DNA of 64,000 bases from Xiphydria camelus (Eukaryota > Arthropoda > Insecta > Hymenoptera > Xiphydriidae): positions 28,517,470 through 28,581,469 of the forward strand of contig OY783197.1 in assembly GCA_963678675.1 (NCBI GenBank), read 5' to 3'. Positions 31,263 to 43,813 of the stretch are shown piece after piece; position 1 is the stretch's first letter, and the number at the start of each line of letters is the position of its first letter. Both the position numbers and the translations under genes were made by a program. Below the pieces are notes generated by a model. The model ran no database searches. It saw only the letters and a list, made by a program, of their open reading frames with translations, and was not told where the DNA came from.

Positions 31263-31983
31263 CTATTTATTTATCTCTTCTTCTTCTTCGTTTCCTTTCT
31301 ATCGAGATAGCAGGCTTTTCGTTTTCGCTTTCGTGCACAATCTTTTCATCCGTCTCCGCCCGAGACGCAACGGTGCGGCAGGTGCATTTCTCGCTCGAGT
31401 AAGCGCTCGACGGTAGCTACATCGCGAGAAGATCGGAACTCCTCGTATTTTCGCGCTCTCGTCTCCGCGGATCGCGCGGTATTTCCCGCTCCGTGGATTT
31501 TTATTGCACAACGCGTAACGTTTCCGACAAAACGCGCCAATTGATAGTCGCTCGACGCGAGGATATCAAGGACGTGTCAGCGCCGTCGCGCTCGAACGAT
31601 TCTCTGCTACACCGCGCGATGGGGAGTACAATTTCGGGTAAACAGCCGAATTGCGCGGCGGAGGGCGACAGTGTATGTGCGCGGGGTGTGGCGATTATGA
31701 TTTTCCGATGGAATTAATTCCAGCGAAGTGCGCGTATATAGGATTCGAGAGGAGGAAACTCGGGGAAGGTCGTTTGCCCACGCGAGTCTCTCCCGCGCTG
31801 AACCCCCGAGCCTTTCGCCGAAGCGGCGCAGCCCTGCTTTCCTCGTCGAACCAGTTTTCGCGCGACACGCAATTAAATCCTACGCTCCCGCATCACAACA
31901 CCCGGGCACGGTTAGACGTACGGATATGAGCTCGAGGAGTACGTCCCGCGCGCTATATATATAGTCGGTCTCGCGGACTTTAA
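31263..31983. other. GC-rich sequence, no recognisable gene
   Basis: Overlapping frames on both strands without known motifs. Nothing recognised. Confidence 0.35.
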
Positions 31984-32209
31984 CCCCTTCAGACCTGATT
32001 TTTTTTTTCGCGGAGTAAACAAAATTCTTAATGATGTTCTAGCCTTTGGGGTATTATTATTTTTTAACATATTTTTGCAATCTTTATTTTTTAAATTTTC
32101 TTATATTTATGTGCCAACAGAGTGTACAAAGTTGTATTTTTCCGTAATATTCTTTAATACAATAGCTAAAATCCAATCTACATTCTCGTGTACATCAGGT
32201 CTGAAGGGG
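31984..32209. mobile_element. TTAA-flanked MITE (piggyBac-like), 226 bp
   Basis: It starts CCCCTTCAGACCTGAT and ends ATCAGGTCTGAAGGGG, perfect for 16 nt. TTAA lies directly outside both ends (31980-31983 and 32210-32213). This is the clearest TTAA element in the window and has no transposase. Confidence 0.7.
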
Positions 32210-32436
32210 TTAAAGATTCCGTCCCTAGTTGGATTTACTAGGGAAGTTGTCGTATTTGTTTCAAAGAATTTAGATCTCTTGTCATTTCTAGATATAGAAT
32301 GTTTCGCGGACGAACCATGGTTTTTCCGATAAAGGAGCACGGAACAAAAACAGAAATATTTACCACTTCTTCCAGTACACTGAGAGATTCGAGCTCATTT
32401 TTAAGAATCAATTATTTAATTCAAGAATTAATGAAT

Positions 32437-32893
32437 CAACGAATTAATGATTTATCCATTTCAGGCAGTGCTTAGGGACTTTTCGTGAAGTAACAGTTTT
32501 ATTTTGAAGGAATATTTATTTTAAAAAATTAAGACTACATTTAACAATTTGAAGGTCTCATGGAGAAAAAAAAACCAGTAAATTTTACTGCTTCATCCGG
32601 TAGTGTTGAGACTCGAGCTCATTTTTGAGAATTTGTACAGAGGAGACATTTCTATTTACCGTTGAAGAATTTGCACAGAAGAGACTGTTCTGTGTACTGT
32701 CTACAACGGTAAACAAAAATATCTCCTCTGTACAAATTCTTGAAAATGAGCTCGTCTGGATTTTTTTTCCATGAGACCTTAAAATTGTGGTCTAAGTTTT
32801 GTTGGTATAATAAATATTCCTTTAATTGAAACGTAACTCTTCATGAAAAGTCCCTAGCACTCCCTGAAATCGACAAATCATTAATTAACAATT
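32437..32893. mobile_element. Palindromic element carrying a nested family-G MITE
   Basis: The outer arms AATTAATGATTTATCCATTT and GCAGTGCTTAGGGACTTTTC are mirrored by GAAAAGTCCCTAGCACTCCC and AAATCATTAATTAAC. A complete family-G element interrupts the middle at 32559-32773, so the outer element is older. Confidence 0.6.
32559..32773. mobile_element. Family-G MITE, copy 1 (nested)
   Basis: CATGGAGAAAAAAAAACC to TTTTTTTTCCATG. Interior arms GAGCTCATTTTTGAGAATTT and AGAGGAGACATTTCTATTTA are mirrored on the right. It matches 60134-60351. Confidence 0.7.
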
Positions 32894-33767
32894 AATGGGG
32901 CGTAACAATTTGATGGTCTCCTTTACCGGAAACGTAATAATACGTCAGTGAAGTCATTTTTATTTGGAAACGAGGTTCTGCATTTGAGAGTGTACGCAAA
33001 AGGATCCTTTAGAGAACCGATCGGATCGCCTCGAGGCGAGCCATGCGAGATGAAGAGAATCGAGTTCTTCTTGAGAAAATCTCTCACGATGCAATTTCCA
33101 CGATTAGCCTCGTTCTCGGTCCGCCGAAGCCTTCCGATGTCGATCGATTGTCTCGGCGCGCGGCACTCGACCGCCTGTTTTCCTCGTGGAAATTTCAATC
33201 GCACGAGAGAACTGAAAGGAGTATAACGAGTGTCGCGCGATTGCGGGGGCAGCAGTGGAGCGGAAGGGGGACTGACGAGGGTAGAAAAGGCGGCCGCGAG
33301 TTTGCTCCTTTGTTTGTTCGATATGTACATACGGGGAGAGCCGCTTTCCCCTTTCATTCGCCCTTTCTTCGGACTCCGCTCGTCGTCGCGGCATCGAATC
33401 GACGAAGATCCTCGAACTTTCGTCGATTCGTCGTCCGCGCGGTAGCCGTCACTTTTCGAAAAAGCGAAACTGCTTATCGGGCGTCGTCGCGTGACTGTAG
33501 ATTGGAACAGAGAGACATCGGACGTTGCAACTTTGTATCGCTCGAAGGCGTCCCGCTGTTATATGTATCTGGGCGATCAAGTTGCGCGGTACCGATCCTC
33601 CCGCCCATTCCCCGTTTCCTTTTCCGCAGTCGCGATGCATCGGGGAAACGTCGAGCGAAGGAATCGAACGGACAGCGAGGCACGGGGAGGGGGCGAACGT
33701 TCGTCCGTCGCAAAATTAATTAGCTCGGTCGCAAGAGTATCTATACTCGAGGCTCCGCGCGGATTTA
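32894..33767. other. CpG-rich block, no recognisable gene
   Basis: Overlapping arginine-rich frames on both strands between about 33000 and 33720. No conserved motif. Confidence 0.35.
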
Positions 33768-34198
33768 CAGGGTGTGGCATTTAAAAAGAGACACTCTCGA
33801 ATATCTGTAAAATAACGAACCTCAGAAAAACATGTTTCTCATGAAAGTTATTTGCTCTAGAGGGGGAGAGAGGACTGCATGGTTTATTTTTCATTTGGTA
33901 AACGTTTTCGAGGCCACTTTAAGCTCAGTGTTTTTTCTTTAAACAGAAGCCTTCATATTGTTCGACAAATTCTTCATCTACACTCGAAAACAGAAAACTC
34001 TTGTCCGAAAGGTTTCTTCGTTATTTCTTCCACGTAGAGAAAAAGAAAAGGAAAAACGTCTATTCAATGAAAAAATAAAACATACTTGCAATTCTCGTTT
34101 TCCCTCTGAAGCGAATATCTTTTACAAACATTGATTTTTTCTAAAGTACGTCAATCGTTTTACCGATATTCACGTGTCAATCTAAATGCCCCACCCCG
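33768..34198. mobile_element. CAGGGTG-ended element, ~430 bp
   Basis: The left end CAGGGTGTGGCATTTA is mirrored imperfectly by TAAATGCCCCACCCCG, with TA on both sides (33766-33767 and 34199-34200). It shares only the first seven bases with the fold-back at 9088-10088. The interior is non-coding. Confidence 0.5.
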
Positions 34199-35035
34199 TA
34201 TAACCGTCATGGCCCGCCGGTATCGAGTGGAAGACCGTCGCGCGTTCGCTCCATGGATGAATCTGCCGTACGATCGATCGGGGACGATCGCTCCCGATCT
34301 CGCGATCGTGAAACCTCTCCCTGTCGTGTACCGACTCGGAGACGCGCTCGGAGTCTCGAAGGCGCGTCCTTTATTCTCTTCCCTTCACCTCTCGCGCCTT
34401 CGAAGCTTTTCGGAAAGGAGCGACGCGACGTGTGTCACACTCGCGCTCATAGGTACACGACAGCTCGTGTACGGGGAGTATTTTGCGATGCAAGGGACTG
34501 TCGCGCGTATCCACGTCCCGTATAGGTACCTATATATATATATATATACGTAGCCGTACATGAGCAGGCAGACGTCCCATTCTCCGTCTTCATCCGCGGC
34601 TCTCGCTTTGGAATCGATCCTGCAGCTCGTTGCTATGCCGCGGCCGAAGCTCCGAAAGCCGACGCCTCGAGCGAGCGCGAGGCTCCGTAAGCCCGCGGTA
34701 ATCCTAGAAACAAAGCTTCGCCGTGGCCGTCATTACGGCGTGGCTTGTACGTGTAAGAGTAATTATATGCTTTCTCTCTCTCTCTCGTATTGCTCTTATC
34801 TCCGCGAAGCGCCTATTCTCTTTCTCACTTGTTGCCATTTTCTCTGACTATCCTTCGCAAATTGTATACAGACATTAATTTGTATATACCTATGTTCCAT
34901 TGTTTGGAATATCGGTAAACAGTCTCGGTGTAAGAATGTTTCGTTTAAATTGAGATTATCTCGTTAATCGTGAACTTTGGAACGGTGTGAAAAATGTTTA
35001 ATTGCACTGGGATAATTTTGAGAATCATCCCTGTA
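34199..35035. other. No recognisable gene
   Basis: GC-rich to about 34740, then AT-rich. A TA run is at about 34528-34549 and a CT run at about 34772-34787. No exon-like segment seen. Confidence 0.35.
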
Positions 35036-35257
35036 CACTGAGAAAACATTTTAATTACAGTTGATGTAGGTAGGTACGCATACTTGATTATGGCGAAAGA
35101 AATGTTTCTTTGGGCTAAACAAATATATATTAGCCATTTCTGTTCCGATGAAAAAGACACTCCAATAATTAACACATACTTATTCGGCCCAATGAAATAT
35201 TTCTTTCGCCATAATCAAGTATACACTTATCAACTACAAATAAATTCTTCTCTCAGC
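35036..35257. mobile_element. Family-B MITE, copy 6
   Basis: CACTGAGAAAACATTTTAAT to ATAAATTCTTCTCTCAG. Strong inner arms TACTTGATTATGGCGAAAGA and TCTTTCGCCATAATCAAGTA. Confidence 0.75.
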
Positions 35258-35669
35258 GCGTGGAAACGAGACGCTCGAGAAGCACACGTGAGTTTTATAC
35301 AATTCTGACGCCTCTTCCTCGATGTGGCACGTGGCCAATTCACGTTATACGTTCAATTAGGCGCGATAACATTTGAATGGCGAATTGACCCGAAACCACT
35401 TCCAGAGACGTATCGGTCAACTGGTCTAGCGCGTTCTCTCACGCACGCGTCGATACGGTGCCATGATACGATTAGGTTCAATCGAATAACGTACCGCGAA
35501 GCAATCTAACTTGACAGACCCGTTCTTCCGACGTCGCGCGACGACGTGGGGCGCTGCGAGATTTCGGACGGATGCAAAACCGGTCGCCATGGCGAGACAA
35601 CGTCATAGGTTAACGTGGATGTCAAATACGACCGATTGACATTGAAATCGTTATGTACGGCGGTGTTCC

Positions 35670-35889
35670 CACTTTGAGAAAAATAAATTGGTCAGTCAGA
35701 CCAAAATTCTGGAGACGATGGCCAAATCGTTTGGTAATATATGGATCCTCCACTTGTTTGGTTAAATGGACCACTTTTTGGTTGGAATAATTAAATATTT
35801 GGCTCGCCTGTCCAGTGTTTCGGTTAGAACAACTAAACGTGTTCAACCAGATGCGTTTTGTCATTTGAACCGAATTATTTTTCTCGGTG
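35670..35889. mobile_element. Family-A MITE, intact copy
   Basis: From CACTTTGAGAAAAATAAATT to AATTATTTTTCTCGGTG. It serves as the reference for the interrupted copy at 30150-30585. Confidence 0.65.
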
Positions 35890-37897
35890 CAGGATGAAAG
35901 GTCGAATTATATTTTTGCATTGTCCTTTCGAGGGCACATACGATAAATTCCGTCGGGAATGAAGTGCAGATATTTTCGCGAAAAGCTGGCAATCGATGGA
36001 AATACAAATTGAAGAAATATCTTCTCGACGATTAATGATTTCGCCTCGCTTTTGCATTGCGACTCGCAAAACAGTTTTTCCCGATCATCCGTGACAATCG
36101 CAAGTCCGCAGTAGGACGGTAAACATCTCTTGCCGAGGTGAATGGATGTCTAATATAAACCTTTGTCTCGAGACAACGATCGGTTACATAAGCCCGCCTC
36201 GAAGTTTGGACGGTTTGCCCGTTCACTCGTGACGCGGTGCGGTAACCCGAGCACCGCCGTGATTGCAATTAATTCCCCGAATTATGTGGCGGTTGTTTAG
36301 CCTTGCTTCATCGAAAGTGACGCGTCTCTACGTCAGTCGCGTTTGCTTTAATCGCAGGAGATTCCGTAGAACCACGGAGGACCTCTCTCTCGTGGCACGT
36401 GGCGAATTCGCACAAGACCTGAACGAATCTATGCGTTTGATCAGACCCGACAACACGACGACGGTCAGTCGTAAACACAGCCCGTGGAAACGTTCCAGCT
36501 TCCTCGAAGCGTCATCCGTTGCCCAATCTCTGTCTACCGTTGTCGCGAGAGATGCGAGGCGACAATTCACGTTAATGCATTCGGAGCCGAGTCTACGCAT
36601 CGACTTTCCACTGACACTTGTTTCGCCGTTTTAAGGCCCGGAGTAAATCTCGCCAAACAACGCGCGATGCCCGTGTCAATACGACGATGAGAGCTCCGAA
36701 GTTTCGAGCGGATTCTGAAATGATCTCTGCACCGTCACGGAGATATGCATTCGTCACGCGGCTTGAAGATAAGAGTCGCGTAACTCGGCAACATATCCCC
36801 TGCGCGTACCTACGTATGTCGATTTAATACGTATCCCTCGATGTTGTCGCTTTCGAATTTCCGACTATACATTTTCTAGCAGCGCATGTTTCGTACGGCG
36901 AATTCGATAATTTTGATAATTATCGAAAGACGATACGCTGGGAAGCCATCCGCGATACGAGCACGAGTGAAGTCCTTATCGCGATTGTTGCGGTTGCTGC
37001 TGTATTATTAAATAATACCTTCTTTGTGTTCGAATACCGAAAAGTTGTTGAGGAAGGGCGATGAACTTTTTTTTTGTAACGAGGCTGCTATAATTTTCGA
37101 CCGTCGTAAACAACCGCATATATATAACGGGGGATTTGTCGAATCGAGAAATCCTCCTTAAAATGGCATCACGCGCGACTGCGCAGGTGGCAAAAGATCA
37201 ATATTTATCTCCCGCGGAGATGGTTATTGTCTAGTGTTTTTTCGCGATAAGACACTTTCAGTCGACTCGACGCATTGTCACCGCGTTTGGGGATACACGT
37301 TTCTTCGAAAAGAGCCGAATTTTTTTTCGCCCGTCGCGGAAGACTACGCGATGCTCTCTTCGATTACTCACACTGATAGTCACGGCTTTCGCAGTTGCAC
37401 CGGTGGAGGCGGATCGCAGAGATGGACGCTGCTTCGCTCATCGCCGACTAACCTTGCACTAATCCGCATCATCTGATCCATCCCGCGATAACAAAACTTG
37501 CACGCATCTATAGACGCGATTTATATTAGAGACCCCCCGCACAGCAGACGGGGTTGGCGCGCTCGATCTACCAGGCCGCGTTCGAAACGTTAACGTCGTT
37601 CGTTGCACATGCACTTTAAATTGCGGATTTCCGATACTGCGTCTCTTCGGAGGAGAAAAAAAATGCTCGGCAAAATAGACAATTCGAGTTTCTCGGACTA
37701 TCAATCGGATCCCCATTCCGAAATAGGGTGAGATTTCGATTAAATAAAAAGGTTTTCTTATACAACCATTGTGTGTAAAACGAGGTAGGATAATTGCATT
37801 GATTTTTAGCTAGACTTTTATTTCCATTTTTTTCAGTACCAATAAAATATATCGTATGTATGCTAGTTGCTTTTTTTGGAAGGACAGACAAATTGAA
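35890..37897. other. No recognisable gene
   Basis: Mixed composition with short and medium frames on both strands (longest about 123 codons at 36263-36634). None shows a known domain or a convincing splice context. Confidence 0.35.
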
Positions 37898-38107
37898 ATA
37901 TCATATGAGGCTAAACGTATTCGTCAGGAAAGGAGTTTGAATCATTGCCATCTCATTATCTGTGAGCTTTTGGCTCACAATTGTATAATACTTTTTTGCA
38001 TACACGACAAAGTCTCATATCGATGTAAGTCAAAAGTTCAAAAATAATGAGATAATAGTGATTGATGTTTCTTTCCTGGCGAGTAAGTTCTGTCTTATGG
38101 TATATGA
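37898..38107. mobile_element. Family-J palindromic element, copy 2
   Basis: TATCATATGAGGCTAAACGT at the left, CTTATGGTATATGATA at the right, with GTCAGGAAAGG/CTTTCCTGGC and ATCTCATTAT/ATAATGAGAT pairs. Matches 5758-5954. Confidence 0.65.
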
Positions 38108-40066
38108 TACTTACTTTACATATTATATTCCAGAATTAATAAGGAATTAACATATAGATTTACCTGATTGACAAAGGACGATCAACTACCGATCCACTCA
38201 TTCGATCAGTCGTAATATATATACGTGAATTGTAAAATCAATGATTAAAATTTCGAATACGAAGGAGAGTAGAGAGGGTACGAATTGTGCTCGAATAACA
38301 TGTAGAGGCACTGAAAGGAACATTTCTAAGGGCTCTGGATTCTCGTTTACGATGTACAGCGTGAAAGATAATTTTTTTTAAAAAAAGCTTCCCTTCCTCT
38401 CGACGCAATCTCTGCCCGATAAAGAGCCTCTACGGCGACGCGCAGGCCTAGTGGCCCCGATACTGGAAGAGGCATCTATTATGCGAAACTTACGAAGATG
38501 GATGCAACGTAATGAAACTAACTGACGTGGTCTGGCCAATTAACTGACCCGGGCACGACACAATGTTAAATGCGCTTGTAACACCGTCACTTTCGTCCGT
38601 TACATCGACGGTGTAGCGTTGCGCGGACGTCCCGAGGGCGCGTCATCGTCTCGAAATTTGATATGCAATTTGTCGGCGACCAAGCGTGACGGGCGCTGCG
38701 ACATTTTTTTTTTCTGAAGCACGCTCGATGAGGACGAACAGGTTTATCCCGCGGTCACGAGCGACACGTCGTCCGGCCAGGAGTGGACGAGACGATTATT
38801 CGAGGTGTCACTACGAGTGAGCGATTTGAATAAATTTAAAAGTAAGAATCACCGCAAAGCTAAATTCAGAGAACGACGTTTACGCCGCAGGGAAAATGCA
38901 TTTCGACGCGAGAAACGACATGAGTCACCGCGGCCCCGTCTCTTTTATTTTCCTCGGGCGGTTCTCCGCGATTGAATACACGAGTCGGATCGGATAAAAC
39001 GATCGGCGTCGATGGTGGTATCAATGAAACGCGCAAGAGAGCCGACTCTGAATGGGAAATAGCGAGAAGCGATGAAGCGAAACGGAATGATATACGTGTT
39101 TGCGATATCATTCATTTCATTACTCTCGAAATTTATCAAGAGTGGAAAGCAGAATGCGACGCGTGCAAATCTCGTGCATCTCGGATTCGTGTTCGCCGGA
39201 CGTTCGAGTCTCGTGCCGTACAGAGCGGAGCAGTAGTAATTGCCAGTAAACGATCGGCCGATCGCCGCGGCTCCACGCCCGTGTAGTGGGGCAACGTATC
39301 GACGAGCGGGTGCCGCGCGCGACTCCCCCGAAATTCTCGCGCGATTTTCGAGGCTAGCCCCGGCTCGAGTACACATGAGAATTCGAACTCCCCCCGTCCC
39401 ACGGGGAAGCCGGGTCTGCGCAGCTCCGTCGCGCGCGACGTCGGGCTCCGGCGTTTCGCGCGCCCCGCGAATTCCAGTCTCTCCGTCGGTACGGAGTCCT
39501 CGGAGGTTGCGCGTCGCGCTTTACGCCGAGTTCGGTCGAAATCCGGAGGGGCGCAAGCGAAGCCGCCGAAGGAACCTCCAGATCAGTTCATTCGAGTTCA
39601 GCGTTCAGTTCGTCTCGCGCGTCGCTCGAGTGTCGAACTCCAGCCTTTTGGGATCGGTGAGTCACTCGCTTTCCCCCGACGCGTTCCCGTTTCGATCGAA
39701 ATCGCGCGGCCGATCGACGGCGCGATCGCGCGCAGCGTCATCACGGCCGATTCGAGCGTCGCTCGAGCGAGAGAGACGCGTATCTCGGCCGGGTTCCCCG
39801 AAATATCGACCGGCAATTTGACCCGCTATCTGCGTTTTCGGATCACGTCCCGCGATTTCAACTCTTCGAGTCGATCGTTCTCCCTTGGGTATGCGAGAAA
39901 TATGTGATCGCGCTTCGGAAACTGATTATAAATGAGGTATACTCGGAAAAAATTTCATTTTCGAACGACCCTTTCTTTAAAAAATACTTTCATTTATCCG
40001 ACTTCCACCCTCGCTGCGTATCTCACGAATATTTTATAAACCTGTCGGCGTTTATCAAATTATTTA
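38108..40066. other. CpG-rich block, no recognisable gene
   Basis: GC-rich from about 38570 to 39850, with overlapping arginine/serine-rich frames (longest about 193 codons, 39240-39821). No recognisable protein family. Confidence 0.35.
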
Positions 40067-40328
40067 CATGAAAAAAAAAATGATCTTGCAGTCTCAGCAA
40101 AATTAGGTTTTTCCTGGGAAATTTTTGCTATCGCGACGGAAATAATCTTCAATGTTATTACGATCATGGTGAAATTTTTTTTGGTAAAAATTTTACTATC
40201 CCAGCTAATATTGTTACTTATTATATTGGACATATCTTTAGCTGCCACAGATAATATTTTTCTCATGATGGCAAGAAACTCTCAGCAAAAACCTGGTCTC
40301 GTTAAAACTGCAAAATGATTTTGCACCG
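40067..40328. mobile_element. Family-F MITE, copy 2
   Basis: CATGAAAAAAAAAATGATCT with CTTGCAGTCTCAGCAAAATT at the left, mirrored by TTAAAACTGCAAAATGATTT at the right. Interior TTGCTATCGCGACGGAAAT and CTCATGATGGCAAGAAACTC. Confidence 0.65.
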
Positions 40329-41587
40329 GGGCACGTGACGACGCGCTTCGGCTCCAGTGTTTATCATTACCGGTGCGTTTACTCTCGCGTGCGTACAGCC
40401 GGATGCCTCGGCTCCTTATTACACAACATTATACGCTCCGATCCCGTGTAACCCGGACGACACCGCAGTCGTTTGTTCGACGGAGCTCGTATAGATCCGA
40501 CGGACGATTTGTTTGCGCGCAATCTGCGAGGGACGCTTTCAATTACTCAGATAAATGTTTCGGGACCCGCGCGCCGCGTCGGGTACCTATGCCGCTCCGA
40601 CGATGCCGCGCGTCCTTCGCTTTCCACCCCGCGTACGCGTTCGCCCCGCGCCTATAAATCTCTGCTCTCTCTCTTTCACCCCCTCGGCTCTGCACTCTCC
40701 GAATTAACTCCGTTTCGAAGCCGCCGGGGGGGGAAGATCGCGGTTTAGCCCTCGGAAACGGATTTAAATTCGCACCCGCGCGTCGTTGCGATCGACCGAT
40801 GCGCTTTCCCCGATACGTCGAACAGGAGTCGTTTGCATTCGACGATCGGTCCTTTGTATTTACGGAACGACCGCGCGCGAACGCCGAAATTCCATTATCG
40901 AGTTGGATCTCGGTCACGCGCGAACGCTTCGCGGGGAGTTCGTCGTCGAGAGTTCATCGGTGGGGATGGAAATCATCGATCGTTCCACCCCTCTCGCCTC
41001 AAAAAAAAAGAAAGAAAACAAAATAATGAAATTGGACAGTCAGAGCAGCGGGGCTTACTTTCGCGCCGAGTTTATCTTCGCGCTTCTCCCTCCTCGGTCG
41101 ATGCTTTATTCGATGACGTCATCGCGATCGAATCAAACGCGCGTCGTAATACACGGCTGATCGACGCGAAGCTCGAAGTAACGAAATCTCCGATCGTAGA
41201 GCGGATCGAATATCATCGCGCGGAATGATAATCGTTTTCGTAGATATGTGTTATATTTAGATGCAGATACAGATGAAGCGCTGCGTAATCAAATTCGCAT
41301 GTCGTTAATATTCGCGCTCGTAACAGTGACACAGTAAGAACAAAAATAATTGTATTCGAGTAAACCTGTTATTGACCTGTTGCTTGCTAAATATTGATTC
41401 TATTCGGTACATACATACGTATTTGTGCGAAATAAATTTCCGAAGGTTTTCGTTAAAAATGTAGTAGGTAATATACGTAGATGAGATTACCTTTATTCTT
41501 TAGTAAATTAATTTTGATTCGGTCTTAGAATCAAAAAAATACTCATATTCTTTAATTTAATTTGAAATCCGTCTTAACATAAAATAG
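40329..41587. other. CpG-rich then AT-rich sequence, no recognisable gene
   Basis: GC-rich to about 41230 with overlapping arginine-rich frames; AT-rich after that. Nothing recognised. Confidence 0.35.
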
Positions 41588-41589
41588 TA

Positions 41590-43264
41590 GGGGAGAGTTG
41601 CCTATATTGAACCGGTACCTAAATTGAACCTCCTGGCTATTTTAAGTGAATGAGCATTTCCACGTCATCTATCAGTAGAAATTCAAACCTTTTTTAGTAC
41701 CGGCCAGTATGCCTACACAAAATACATAAGACGAGAGATTTTAATTTTTACTCTCTTGAAATTTTTTCAATCAAACTCTCGACCGCCCTATTTGATGTAT
41801 TTTTTTCACGCTGATTCCGAAAATGGCAGATATATTTACGATACCTATCTCAAAGGAAATATAAGATATCGGTGATTTCATGTACCAGAAAATAATTTTT
41901 TTCACGGAAAATCATCGATATTTCGGTCTCCCTTTGAGATATCCTCGATATATCTATAATTTTCGTAATCAGCACCAAAAAATACATAAGATAGGATGAT
42001 CGAGGGCTCAATTTTTCGCGAAAATTGAAATCTCTGAAATCGATCTCTCGACCACCCTATCCGATGTATTTTTTCACGCTGATTCCGAAAATGGCAGATA
42101 TATTGGCGATATCTCAAAGGAAATATAAGAGATATCGGTGATTTTATGTACCAGAAAATTACTTTTTTCACGAAAAGTCATCGATATCTCGGTCTTCCTT
42201 TGAGATATCCTCGATATATTTATAATTTTCGTAATCTGCGCGAAAAAATACATAAGATAGGATGGTCGAGAGTTCGTTTCTAGAGATTCCGATTTTTGTC
42301 AAAATCTAAGGCATATAGCTTAGATTTTTTCAATTTTTCGCGAAAATCGAAATCTCTAAAATCGATCTCTCGACCACCCTATCCGACGTATTTTTTCACG
42401 CTGATTCTGAAAATGGCAGATATATTGACGATATCTCAAAGGAAATATAAGATATCGGTGATTTCATGTACCAGAAAATTACTTTTTTCACGGAAAATCA
42501 TCGATATCTCGGTCTTCCTTTGAGATATCCTCGATATATTTATAAATTTCGTAATCTGCGCGAAAAAATACATAAGATAGGATGGTCGAGAGTTCGTTTC
42601 CAGAGATTCCGATTTTTGTCAAAATCTAAGGCATAGCTTAGATTTTTTCAATTTTTCGCGAAAATCGAAATCTCTAAAATCGATCTCTCGACCACCCTAT
42701 CCGACGTATTTTTTCACGCTGATTCTGAAAATGGCAGATATATTGACGATATCTCAAAGGAAATATAAGATATCGGTGATTTCATGTACCAGAAAATTAC
42801 TTTTTTCACGAAAAATCCTCGATATCTCGGTCTTCCTTTTAGATATCCTCGATATATCTATAATTTTCGTAATCAGCGCGAAAAAATACATAAGATAGGT
42901 CGGTCGAGAGTTCGATTCCAGAGATTTCCATTTTTGTCAAAATCTTAAGCTCTGATTCCAAAAATCATGCACTTATTGATGAAATCTTAAAGTATCGCCG
43001 AGATATCGATGATTTTCCAGGAAAAAAAAGGTTCTCGTACATAAAATCGTTAATATTAACGTCGCCGTCGTCGTTTTAATAGTTCCTTTGAGATATAGTC
43101 AATATACCTATTGGGTATACATGTTAATAAGTGCATGATTGTTGGAATCAGCGCTTAAGAATTTGACGAAAATCGAAATCTCTGGAATCAGTAAAAATGC
43201 TCATTTACTTAAAATAGCCAGGAGGTTCAATTTAGGTACCGGTTCAATATAGGCAACTCTCCCC
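41590..43264. mobile_element. 1.68 kb non-autonomous element with ~70 bp inverted ends
   Basis: It begins GGGGAGAGTTGCCTATATTG and ends with the reverse complement. The terminal ~70 nt match with about one mismatch. TA lies on both sides (41588-41589 and 43265-43266), suggesting a Tc1/mariner-type target duplication. Nothing inside encodes a transposase; the interior is mainly the tandem array 41780-42960. Confidence 0.8.
41780..42960 (+). repeat. Tandem array of ~270-320 bp palindromic units
   Basis: The phrase CGACCACCCTAT (or a close variant) starts units at about 41780, 42049, 42371 and 42689, giving spacings of about 269, 322 and 318 nt. Within each unit GATATCTCAAAGGAAATATA is mirrored by CTTTGAGATATCC, and TGTATTTTTTCACGCTGATT by GCGCGAAAAAATACATAAG, so each unit can fold on itself. 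Confidence 0.8.
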
Positions 43265-43776
43265 TATTCATATTTTTAAATGTAATTCGTAATCCGTATA
43301 CATATTCAATAACAAACGAAAAAGAAGTGGTTCGAAAAAATAATCAATCTCTGAGTTATAAGTGCGTTTCTCAGCAGGATTGTGACGTCATCGAATAGTC
43401 AGAGAGGCGCACTTATGCTAAGCAACGAGTGCGAGGGAGTCTTACTGAATGAGGACATAGCTGCACTTTTAAAAATGTCGTTTTCTAGCTTAGGTGAGAC
43501 GGAAATTGAAAAATGACAAAATGTCGAATCTTCGATTAAAAAAATAGCGTTAAAACCGAATTTACCATTTGAGGGTTGAAGAATAATGACCAGCCACGAA
43601 ATTTCGATTTCTAAGCTGTGTCGATAACAATTCGTATTAGCGGATCTAATAATACCTCTATAATTAGACTGCCAATCAGAGGTCGGCGACCCGGACGTTA
43701 ATCAATGGAGCGACGAAGAATTCATAGAATATTGTTTCGAACTCCATGCGAATAACGCGATCGGTACTTTACAGGT

Positions 43777-43813
<37 letters not shown>

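Noticed and set aside
30817..31402. Leucine/serine/tyrosine-rich frames resembling a membrane protein
   Set aside because: The hydrophobic look comes from a pyrimidine-rich tract and CT/TATC microsatellites, not from a conserved transmembrane protein.
41902..42523. Frames within the 41.6-43.3 kb element as a possible transposase
   Set aside because: They are short, lie in the tandem repeat units on both strands and have no DDE/D-type or DNA-binding motif.
41780..42960. CRISPR-like array
   Set aside because: The units are ~300 bp direct repeats without short repeat/spacer alternation, and the context is a eukaryotic genome.
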